Made by a program: the position numbers and the translations under genes. Below the pieces are notes generated by a model. It did no database searches and had not been told where the DNA came from. It saw only the letters and a program-made list of their open reading frames with translations. This document shows, in pieces, positions 21,894-29,562 of a stretch of DNA of 64,000 nt (position 1 is the stretch's first letter; each line of letters starts with the position of its first letter). The stretch covers positions 1,426,001 to 1,490,000 of the forward strand of contig NZ_CP107254.1 of assembly GCF_029229925.1 (NCBI RefSeq), read 5' to 3'. The stretch comes from Halorhabdus sp. BNX81 (lineage in GTDB: Archaea > Halobacteriota > Halobacteria > Halobacteriales > Haloarculaceae).

Positions 21894-22924
21894 GCGTTGG
21901 CGGCGTCCGTCGGGAGCAGGTGGACACGGTCCGAATCGAGCGAGAGTGTTACGTCGCCGTTATCAGGCGCGTTCTCGGGGTCAAAGCGCAGTGTCAACTG
22001 CTGGTCGTCAGGCGTTCGCGCGCTCACCCGGACGTGTTCACCCAGATAAAAGCGATCCTCGACGGTCGCCTCGACGGGACCGCCGTCGAGGGCGAAGGCC
22101 TCCGGACGGGCGACCACCGTCACGTCGCCCTCCGGGGCACCCGGGGGTGCCTCGATGGCCGCGTGACCCAGATCCAGCGTCCCGTTTTGGACCGTCGCGT
22201 CCAGCCGGTTCGACGTGCCGACGAAATCGGCCACGAAGCCATTGGCCGGTGACTCATATATCTCCGCCGGGGTGCCCACCTGTTCGATGCGGCCGTCGTT
22301 CATCACCGCGAGACGATCACACATCACCATCGCCTCGGCCTGGTCGTGGGTGACGTACAGCGACGTAACGTCGATATCCTCCAGCAGCGTGCCGATTTCC
22401 TCTTGCAGCCGAGATTTGAGTTTCGCATCCAGGCCGGTCATCGGCTCGTCGAGCAACAGGACGCGTGGCTCGATGGCCAGTGCCCGGGCGAGTCCAACTC
22501 GCTGCTGTTGGCCGCCCGAGAGTGTCGTCGGGTCGCGGTCGCCCAGCCCGCCGATATCGAGCAGGTCGAGCAACTCGCTCGCCCGCTTTGCCCGTTGTTC
22601 CGGGGACACGTCCCGCATCTGCAGGCCGAACTCGACGTTTTCCCGAACGGTCATGTTATCGAACAGCGCGTAGGACTGAAAAACCAGTCCGACATCGCGC
22701 TGTTCGGGCGGGACGTGGGTCACCGCCTCGTCGTCAAACAGTACCCGTCCCGCATCGGGAGTTTCGAAGCCCGCGACGGTTCGGAGGGTCGTGGTCTTGC
22801 CACAACCTGAGGGACCGACGAGTCCCAGCGTCTCACCCGGTTCGACCGTCAACGAGACGTCGTCGACGGCGAGCGTTTCGTCGAAGCGTTTCGTGATGTC
22901 GTCGATTCTAACACGTTCGGCCAT
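21890..22924 (-). CDS. ABC importer ATP-binding subunit (PotA/UgpC/MalK type)
   Basis: 344 residues. Walker A GPSGCGKTTTL (about residue 35), the Q-loop, signature LSGGQQQRVGLARALA and Walker B VLLLDEPMTGLD are complete, followed by a C-terminal TOBE domain (from about residue 265, EDRFYLGEHVRVSART). This domain order is found in importers for polyamines, sugars, glycerol-3-phosphate, iron and 2-aminoethylphosphonate. It overlaps the phosphoesterase gene by 4 bases and follows the permease gene directly, so it powers the two permeases encoded upstream. Confidence 0.93.
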   Translation of the reverse strand: MAERVRIDDITKRFDETLAVDDVSLTVEPGETLGLVGPSGCGKTTTLRTVAGFETPDAGRVLFDDEAVTHVPPEQRDVGLVFQSYALFDNMTVRENVEFGLQMRDVSPEQRAKRASELLDLLDIGGLGDRDPTTLSGGQQQRVGLARALAIEPRVLLLDEPMTGLDAKLKSRLQEEIGTLLEDIDVTSLYVTHDQAEAMVMCDRLAVMNDGRIEQVGTPAEIYESPANGFVADFVGTSNRLDATVQNGTLDLGHAAIEAPPGAPEGDVTVVARPEAFALDGGPVEATVEDRFYLGEHVRVSARTPDDQQLTLRFDPENAPDNGDVTLSLDSDRVHLLPTDAANA

Positions 22925-23923
22925 CTATTGGACACCTCCAACCGAAAATCCGTTCTCACCGACGTAGTTCAACAGCGCCGTCACCGCGGCCACGATGACG
23001 AAATAGATGGAGATGGCGGCCGCGGCCCGCAAAAACGGGTTGTTCGAGATGTTCTCGAAGAGGAACAACGAGAACGGACGTGGGCCACTCGCGTAGATCA
23101 CGTACGAGAAATTGAATTCGGCGGCCGCAAGCGTCCAGCAAATGATCGATCCCGAGATAATGCCCTGCTTTGCGCCGGGGACGATGACCCGGAGAAACGT
23201 GGTCGTCCAGGAAGCCCCGAGCGACCGGGCGCTTTCCTCCATGCTGCGCAAGTCCATCGATTCGAACGCCGACTGGACCGCAAGCACCATGTAGGGAATC
23301 TTCAGCAACGAGTAGCCAAGCACCAGCGCGATGATGCTTGGCAAGTTGGGGTAGGTTTTCAGGAAGGCGATCCCGAGGATGATGCCCGGGACGATCGGCA
23401 GGACGGCGAAGGTATTCATCCACCGCCGGCCGGTGAACTCGTAGCGAGTCACCGCGTAGGCGATCGGAACGCCGACGAGGAGGTTGATACACACGCCCGC
23501 AAGCGCCAGCAGGACGCTGAGTCCGAGCGCCATCGGGATCGGCGTCTGTACGGCAAAATCGAACGGGAAGTGCACCGTCAAATCGGGCACCACGGGCAGT
23601 TGGAGGACGAAAAGGATATCCGGCGCGACGAACGTCCAGAACCCCCCCATCCCGCGCTGTGCGCCGAGGTCGCCTCCCGCGATGCCGAGCGCCTGCGCCC
23701 AGTTATCCAGTGTGAGTCCGCCGCTGGGCAAGATACCGGTCCAGTTCTCGAAGAACGATCCGACGACGGTTATCAGCACTGGTCCGATGAGGAAAGCCAC
23801 GGTGGCAAACAAAAGCGCCGTGATCACCGTCCGGCCGTATCGGGCGGACAGCCGACCCAGACGGCCCGGCGTGCGATCGGGGACCGTCCCCGTTACGATC
23901 CCCGTCTCGTCGGGAGCGGTCAT
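22925..23923 (-). CDS. ABC importer permease 2
   Basis: 332 residues with six or seven membrane segments. The coupling (EAA) loop that contacts the ATPase is EESARSLGASWTTTFLRVIVPG (about residues 230-251). A long extracytoplasmic loop lies between the first and second helices (about residues 50-125). The reading frame remains open far upstream, but the ATG at 23923 overlaps the stop of permease 1 by 4 bases and gives a normal permease N-terminus. Confidence 0.9.
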   Translation of the reverse strand: MTAPDETGIVTGTVPDRTPGRLGRLSARYGRTVITALLFATVAFLIGPVLITVVGSFFENWTGILPSGGLTLDNWAQALGIAGGDLGAQRGMGGFWTFVAPDILFVLQLPVVPDLTVHFPFDFAVQTPIPMALGLSVLLALAGVCINLLVGVPIAYAVTRYEFTGRRWMNTFAVLPIVPGIILGIAFLKTYPNLPSIIALVLGYSLLKIPYMVLAVQSAFESMDLRSMEESARSLGASWTTTFLRVIVPGAKQGIISGSIICWTLAAAEFNFSYVIYASGPRPFSLFLFENISNNPFLRAAAAISIYFVIVAAVTALLNYVGENGFSVGGVQ

Positions 23924-24933
23924 CGCCCCACCTCCGCGCTGGTATAGCGCAGGCCGAGAAAGGTAAACAGGACCGTGAAGACAAAGAACACACTCGCGAG
24001 CGCGGAGGCGATGTTCAGTTCGTAGCCGACCCCGACCAGTTGATCGAACCGGAACGTCACGACTGACAGAGACTTCAGGACGAGGACGGTCCCGAAGATG
24101 GCGAGTGCCGTCCGGAATGTGAGGATGAGGGCACCGACGATACCCGGCCGAATCTGCGGGAGAGTGACGTACCGGAACGTCTGAAGGGGAGTCGCACCCA
24201 GCGATCGGGCAGCCTCCTCGGCATCGGTGTTGACCTCCGCGTAGGTGCCACGCAACAACAGCGTCGCCCGGGGAATCATCGAGTAGATGTAGCCGAAGAA
24301 CAGCCCGACGATGGCCAGGGTCGTTCCGGAAGGCTGGCCGGTGAGTTGGATGTCGACCGGTTCGGCACCGGTTATGACGGCGAAAACATTGGTCAGAAAC
24401 CCAGTCTGACCGAACAGCACGATCATCATGAAGGCGGCGACGATCCCTGGCAGGCTGATGGGGAAGGAAATGAGCGTTATTAGCATGTCCTTGCGGGGGA
24501 GATCGTACTTCTCGAGCCCGTGGGCGATAGCGATACCGAGCGCCACACTCGCGACGGTAGTAACCGCGCCGAACCACAGGGAGTTCCAGATGGTCCGCCC
24601 GTAGACCGGATTGACGGCCTCGCCCCCGACCGCGATGGCGGCCGAGAGGTCCGTCCCGACGACCGGGACGAACGCAGCAATGGAGGCGAACAATTGCCGA
24701 TAGGGCTCCAGGGTCCACCCCTGAACCTCGTAGAGGAACTGCTCGGAGACGCTGATCCGGAACATCTTCACCAGCGGAATGAAGGCCCCGAACGTCGCGA
24801 GGGCGAAAAACGGGACCGCCAGCAGCGCGATACGACGACGCTTGCGGCCCCGCTCGGTGGCTGGGAAAGCCAGCCGCCCCGGGCGGGTTTCCCTGATGCG
24901 ACCACGCAGGCCGGACTCCTCAAGTGTGGACAT
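23920..24933 (-). CDS. ABC importer permease 1
   Basis: 337 residues with six membrane segments. The first helix (IALLAVPFFALATFGAFIPLV) follows an N-terminal basic stretch. The EAA loop is EEAARSLGATPLQTFRYVTLPQ. It resembles the CysT/PotB class of permeases and is the partner of permease 2. It starts 4 bases after the stop of the binding-protein gene upstream (24938), so the first three genes form one transcription unit. Confidence 0.9.
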   Translation of the reverse strand: MSTLEESGLRGRIRETRPGRLAFPATERGRKRRRIALLAVPFFALATFGAFIPLVKMFRISVSEQFLYEVQGWTLEPYRQLFASIAAFVPVVGTDLSAAIAVGGEAVNPVYGRTIWNSLWFGAVTTVASVALGIAIAHGLEKYDLPRKDMLITLISFPISLPGIVAAFMMIVLFGQTGFLTNVFAVITGAEPVDIQLTGQPSGTTLAIVGLFFGYIYSMIPRATLLLRGTYAEVNTDAEEAARSLGATPLQTFRYVTLPQIRPGIVGALILTFRTALAIFGTVLVLKSLSVVTFRFDQLVGVGYELNIASALASVFFVFTVLFTFLGLRYTSAEVGR

Positions 24934-24937
24934 GGAC

Positions 24938-26113
24938 TCAGTAGCCGGTTAGGCCGACGCCCTGGCCGATTTCCTTGATGATGCTTTCCTGATTGTCGAT
25001 CAGTTTGCCATAGTCGACTTGGAACTCTTTGCCCTCATAACGGTCCTGGGATGGGAATTTTTCCGGCGTTTCGAGTTCGTCCGCGCGAATCGGGCGGACG
25101 AAGGCGTCGAAGAATTTTCGCTGCCCGTCCTTCGAGAGCACGTAGTCCATAAACAGCTTGCAGGCCTCAGGGTTGGGCGCATCCTTCAGCATTGCGTAGC
25201 CGTATGGCTGGTTCAGCGCACCCATGCCTTCGGGGCCGTTCAAGAACCTGACGCCGACCTGGTCCTCGGAGACGGAGTCCGCGTTGTACTTCAAGTCCAG
25301 CCCGGTATAGTCATATTCGACGAAGGTCTGGATCTCGCCTTTGCTGAACTTCTGCTCGACGTTACCGGCAAAGACTGCGCCCTTGCGCTTGACCTCGTTG
25401 TAGAAGTCGATGACCGGCTGGACATCGTCCAAGGAGCCGCCATAGGCGTTGTTGATCGAGAGCGCCCCAGCTAGCCCGACGGCTGCCTGCGGGGGCTGGT
25501 ACTGGGTCTTGGCAGCGATCTCCTCCTGTTTGAGATCCTCCCAGGTCTCGGGTGGATCGATATCCTGCTCCTCGTAGAGGTCCTTCCGGTAAATGACCGC
25601 GGTGGTCATCCGACGCGTCGCGGTGACGTGGCCGTCATCGGTCTTCAACGAGTCCGGCACCTTGTCGTAGTTGGCCGGCTTGTAGGGCTGGGTGAGCCCC
25701 TCGTTGCGAGCGATCACGCCGAAGGTGTAGCCACCGTTCATCGCCGAGTGATTCGGATTCTGGGCGTTCTGGCGGGCATGGGAGAGTGCCTCGCCGGAGG
25801 AGCGCTGGTCGTCGTTGAGTGAGACGTCGTACTCATTCTCGAAGCCCTCCATAAGCGCCTCCCAGTTCGACCACCCCGTCTGGACGGCGTAGATGAAGAG
25901 TTTATCCGGAAAGGTACTCGCTGAGACCGTCGTCCTATAATCACCGTAGCCGACTTCATGAGTCCCACCGCTACCACCCGATCCATCGGCGTCACCGGGA
26001 GCATCGGTACCCGCACCGCCGCCCCCGTCATCACTGTTCGCCGAACAGCCCGTGAGTCCAGCCCCGGCTGCGATACTGATACCAGTCAAGAACCGCCGTC
26101 TGGTGGAGTTCAT
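24938..26113 (-). CDS. Tat lipoprotein, ABC solute-binding protein (family 1)
   Basis: 391 residues. The N-terminus MNSTRRRFLTGISIAAGAG is a Tat signal ending in the lipobox LTGC, with C23 as lipid anchor; a Gly/Asp-rich linker follows (about residues 24-55). The mature protein is a type 2 binding protein with blocks such as DPPETWEDLKQEE and RPIRADELETP found in binding proteins of the PotD/thiamine/iron/aminoethylphosphonate classes. The first gene of the operon. The 37 codons of open frame upstream of 26113 are not used because the Tat motif fixes the start. Confidence 0.88.
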   Translation of the reverse strand: MNSTRRRFLTGISIAAGAGLTGCSANSDDGGGGAGTDAPGDADGSGGSGGTHEVGYGDYRTTVSASTFPDKLFIYAVQTGWSNWEALMEGFENEYDVSLNDDQRSSGEALSHARQNAQNPNHSAMNGGYTFGVIARNEGLTQPYKPANYDKVPDSLKTDDGHVTATRRMTTAVIYRKDLYEEQDIDPPETWEDLKQEEIAAKTQYQPPQAAVGLAGALSINNAYGGSLDDVQPVIDFYNEVKRKGAVFAGNVEQKFSKGEIQTFVEYDYTGLDLKYNADSVSEDQVGVRFLNGPEGMGALNQPYGYAMLKDAPNPEACKLFMDYVLSKDGQRKFFDAFVRPIRADELETPEKFPSQDRYEGKEFQVDYGKLIDNQESIIKEIGQGVGLTGY

Positions 26114-26147
26114 CCAGGTGGACCGGCGGACGAACCCAACAAAGGGG

Positions 26148-26155
26148 TTTATAAT
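26148..26155 (-). promoter_or_regulatory. TATA box of the ABC/phosphoesterase operon
   Basis: Minus-strand ATTATAAA lies 35-42 bases upstream of the binding-protein ATG and predicts a leader of about 10 bases. The box is flanked by GGGT on one side and ACCC on the other, a short inverted repeat that a repressor could occupy (inference). Confidence 0.55.
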
Positions 26156-28024
26156 ACCCGTATCGGGTAGTCGGTTCGGCTCATGCCCCCTGGTCTGTGA
26201 TCTAGTCTCAGTGGGAGCCAACAAGACCGATCACGAGCAGTTTATAGATTATTGACCCACTATAGAGACTCTACAGCGGGCGATGGATGAGATGAAACCC
26301 ACAGTGAGCAGTCCTCACTGACGGGACTCACCGCTCATTTCCTGACCGGTCACGACCAAGCGAGCTACTCAAAGTCCGTATCTCCGAGATCTCCCAAGGT
26401 TCGCGAGCACTCCGATCAGACCACCAACTCTCGGCACACACCTCATGAGACAATCAGTCTCAACTGCTGGAGAAGACTGAGATCATATAGCGATATTTGG
26501 TTTACGAGTGGCAGATGCGAGGATAATACGTATACCGACCATTGAGAACCCATCACTGAAAATTATAGTTTTGGGCTGGTCCTGGGGAACGAAGCACTGG
26601 ACAAGGGCCCATTGTAGGTCCTGGACTCGCCTCGAATGAACAATCAGCGCCATTCGCACGCCCATGGAGTCGCTACTGTGGGGCCCCCACACGAACTACG
26701 GTGAAAGCGCCCGAAAGGCGTGTCAATCGTTTCGTATACGGCCTGCGGATTCAACGTCGTACAACGACAATGGGACTCCAAAACGGACTGAAAGCTGAAC
26801 GTATCCTCCTCACGCTGTCCCGGGTTGCTGTGTGTAGACTACGACATGATGCAAGCACGCCTCATCGGTAGTGGTTAGTAAACGAATTCGGCTGCGAACA
26901 GCCAGAAATCCCCGGCCAGCGACCCTGGCGTCCGCGGCTATGCCGCGTCGCTCGGGAAAGCACCGCTCTGCCGGTGACGCACGCACTGGAGCGCAGCGAG
27001 CAGCGAGACCTCGGCTGTTCGACAGGGTTCGGCGCAACCCGTGAGAACGAAACGACCCGTCGAGGCCGCGGGAGCTGGGAATGCGGGGACTCGCTCTCTG
27101 AACTGCTTCCCGCTACCCGACACACGAGGCTCATCGACCGAAACTACCACGTCTCGGCTCCAGGACCCTCACCCCAAGTCCGCGTTGGGTTGGCAAGGCC
27201 ACCAGCAAACGTAGTGAAACCACGAGAGAAGTCCACATTAGAACTCTTCGGCGGTAGCTCATCGACAATCGCCCATTCGACATCCGGGGATCTGAGAAAC
27301 CGATACGCAGTGCAGGAATCCACGCCGATGAGTTCAAACGCTTAGATCCGCCCGAAAGACTCAACCAGAACCACATCTTTCCTCTTGGACTGCCCCGGTC
27401 GCTGGGAAATGGATTTGGGAGCGATAGATGAACGAAACGACGCCAAGATGAAAAGCATCCCTACGGAAGCAAAATTGTAACCGAAATATCGATCGACGGA
27501 GCCAATCGACATCGAAGCGTGATGTACCACAGAGGGTTCCAACCCCCAGACCACTGAAACCGTATCGAGAAACGGCCGGTAACCGAAGGCCTACAACCAA
27601 TCAGCTGTCCGCGGATGCAATGCCAACTCATCTCGAACGCTGACGTGCCGTGAGTGGTTTTGAACCAACATATTACTGCCGCCCCATCACGGATGGACGA
27701 TATCGGGACCGAAGATGCGCTCTGCCCCGGCCCCCATTCAGTATGGTGGAGCCGTGTTTTCGAACGATGACCCCCAGGGTTTGACCGCCGAAAAGAGGCC
27801 TTTGTGCACACGGGCATATTTGTTAGTGTATCGTCAAGACACGGCCCTGTGCAACGGTGAATTTAGTTATCCGTGTATATGCAACTATACGATACCTAGT
27901 ATACATAGATTTACGGAATAAAAACCGCATCCCTCGGGGAGAGATGGTGATATCTACACGGATAACCCCTCTTATCGGCAATTGTAGGGACAGATTGAAG
28001 GTGGGACGAATCGAACGACCGAGC
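26156..28024. other. Gene-poor region of about 1.9 kb, possible decayed mobile DNA
   Basis: No frame in this stretch has the acidic, GC3-rich composition of the surrounding genes; the open frames are short, overlapping and Ser/Arg-rich. Base composition is lower in GC than the flanks, particularly at 27350-27560 and 27810-27960. The interval 26930-27340 is more GC-rich and might be a relic of a transposon end or a structured RNA, but no transposase motif, terminal repeat or target duplication was found. At 27886-27903 there is a small inverted repeat, TATAC and GTATA, separated by eight bases. It precedes a recombinase gene pair, which is consistent with an integration hotspot. Confidence 0.4.
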
Positions 28025-28432
28025 ATGCCGGATGAAGAGTCGACGTCCCGAACAGCTGTCAAGACGTACGTCCCGGCCTACCAAAAAGATGCCTGGCAGT
28101 CCCATGCCGACGAACTTGGGATGAGCCAAAGCGAGTTCGTCAGGACGATGGTCCAGGCCGGACGGCGGCATTTTTCAGAGGACGAGACAGTTGACGCTAC
28201 TCGGACACCTCAGCCGAAACCCACTGACGTTAGCCAGACAGGCGAAGGTGGCCTGGCCGATCGCGTCCGCGAGCAGCTGTCAAGCGCGGGCGCACTAACA
28301 TGGGACGAGCTGGTCGCCGCCTTGACAGACGACATCGAGGCACGGCTCGAAGATACACTGGACGAACTCCAGGAGAAAAACGCCATCAAGTATAGTGGCC
28401 GTGAGGGCGGCTACACCCTGGTCGAACCATGA
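28025..28432 (+). CDS. Ribbon/winged-helix small DNA-binding protein paired with integrase (DUF5805-like)
   Basis: 135 residues. The N-terminal ~55 residues (TAVKTYVPAYQKDAWQSHADELGMSQSEFVRTMVQAGRR, described in two pieces around 10-29 and 30-48) look like a ribbon-helix-helix domain; the C-terminal part from about residue 75 (LADRVREQLSSAGALTWDELVAAL...) reads as a winged helix ending in GYTLVEP. It precedes the recombinase with ATGA overlap, so the pair is cotranscribed. In haloarchaea this type of protein commonly accompanies XerC/D-like recombinases and may act as an accessory or directionality factor (inference). The frame continues upstream but 28025 gives the conserved N-terminus. Confidence 0.75.
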   Translation: MPDEESTSRTAVKTYVPAYQKDAWQSHADELGMSQSEFVRTMVQAGRRHFSEDETVDATRTPQPKPTDVSQTGEGGLADRVREQLSSAGALTWDELVAALTDDIEARLEDTLDELQEKNAIKYSGREGGYTLVEP

Positions 28433-29490
28433 GTGCCGGTACTGCCATCCCAGAGGAGGTTGAAGATCCGATCGAGTACTTCCTGACGGATATTACCTAC
28501 CAGGGAAAGAGCCAGCGGACGAGTGACGCTTACGAACGGGTCCTCAGGGACTTCGAAGCATCACTCCGTGAGAACGGCGAGAAGCCCCTCGCTGTGGCCT
28601 CACATCGTGATTGTATGGCGTGGATCCATTCCCAGCGAGAAGAACTCTCAGAGAGCACTGTGGCCACGTACGCGTCCTATCTACACCGATTTTACGCCTA
28701 TATGACCCAGATCGGCGTCTTCGATTCGAATCCGATGGCGATCGTCGTCGAAGAGATGGACGAACGGATCGACGCTGATCCGGCTCGTCGCGACGTTTCG
28801 ATCCCGGAAATGCAGGGCTTCGTCTCCGGAATCGATCATCCGCTGGACCGTGCGGTAATCGTCACGTTGCTGAAGACCGGGATGCGAGTCGGCGAGCTGT
28901 GTAATCTCGATCAGCGCGACCTCCATCTGTCCGATGATCCCCGCGAATCGGTAACGACACGACCCGCCCTCGATGGGCGACCCGACTCACTGTTCGTCGC
29001 AAGTGAGCCCTCCCGGGGTGCAACAGTGAATGGCGAGCAGCGGGCTGCCTCGAACAAGCGCCGGCGAGACACAGTCGTTCCTGTCGATGACGATCTGGCC
29101 GAGACGCTCCGGGCCTGGCTGGATGTTCGTCCTGACCCGGTTTCGTCCGCGCGTCCGCTGTTTACCAGTACGACGGACAACTGGGGCCAGCGGATCACGA
29201 CTGATGGGGTACGTCACATCGTCACCAGCCACGCAAGTGAGCATGGGTGGTACGACAACGGTGGCGGTGTCGAGGAAAACGTCACTCCACATTACTTCCG
29301 GCACTTCTTCACCACACACCTTCGAGATCGAACCGGTGACCGTGGGATCGTGAAGTATCTGCGCGGTGACGTCGCCCAGGATATCATCGATACGTACACC
29401 CACGATTGGGGAGATCGGGTTCGTGACGTATACGAAAATCACATTTATCAGCTTCCGGTGGCTGCATATTGTACGATGCCAGAGACATAA
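28429..29490 (+). CDS. Tyrosine recombinase / integrase (XerC/D-like)
   Basis: 353 residues. The N-terminal SAM-like DNA-binding domain (about residues 10-105) is followed by the catalytic domain. Visible active-site residues are R153 in TGMRVGE, H288 and R291 in HYFRHFF, H325 in TYTHDW and the nucleophile Y335 in VRDVYENHIY. All are present, so the enzyme should be active in site-specific strand exchange. It could serve an integrated element or be a resident Xer-type recombinase; no element genes lie next to it and no att or dif site was identified with confidence. Confidence 0.9.
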   Translation: MSAGTAIPEEVEDPIEYFLTDITYQGKSQRTSDAYERVLRDFEASLRENGEKPLAVASHRDCMAWIHSQREELSESTVATYASYLHRFYAYMTQIGVFDSNPMAIVVEEMDERIDADPARRDVSIPEMQGFVSGIDHPLDRAVIVTLLKTGMRVGELCNLDQRDLHLSDDPRESVTTRPALDGRPDSLFVASEPSRGATVNGEQRAASNKRRRDTVVPVDDDLAETLRAWLDVRPDPVSSARPLFTSTTDNWGQRITTDGVRHIVTSHASEHGWYDNGGGVEENVTPHYFRHFFTTHLRDRTGDRGIVKYLRGDVAQDIIDTYTHDWGDRVRDVYENHIYQLPVAAYCTMPET

Positions 29491-29562
29491 ATCACATATC
29501 GCTATATAGATATCGGCCCCATCCGGGACGCATGGTTGCACCCACAAACGCGACAATGAGCG

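Noticed and set aside
22925-24718. Long open frame upstream of permease 2 that could suggest a fused protein
   Set aside because: The first half is out of frame with permease 1 and is basic and repetitive; the ATG at 23923 overlaps the permease 1 stop by 4 bases, as elsewhere in the operon.
26810-27345. Possible 3' end of an IS200/IS605-type (TnpB) element or another transposase remnant
   Set aside because: No zinc-ribbon, catalytic motif, terminal hairpin or target duplication could be identified; kept only as a general note on the gene-poor region.
27881-29505. Similar short sequences TACGATACC near 27889 and TACGATGCC near 29472 as integrase att sites
   Set aside because: Only eight of nine bases match, one copy lies inside the recombinase coding end, and the surrounding bases do not align; not better than chance.
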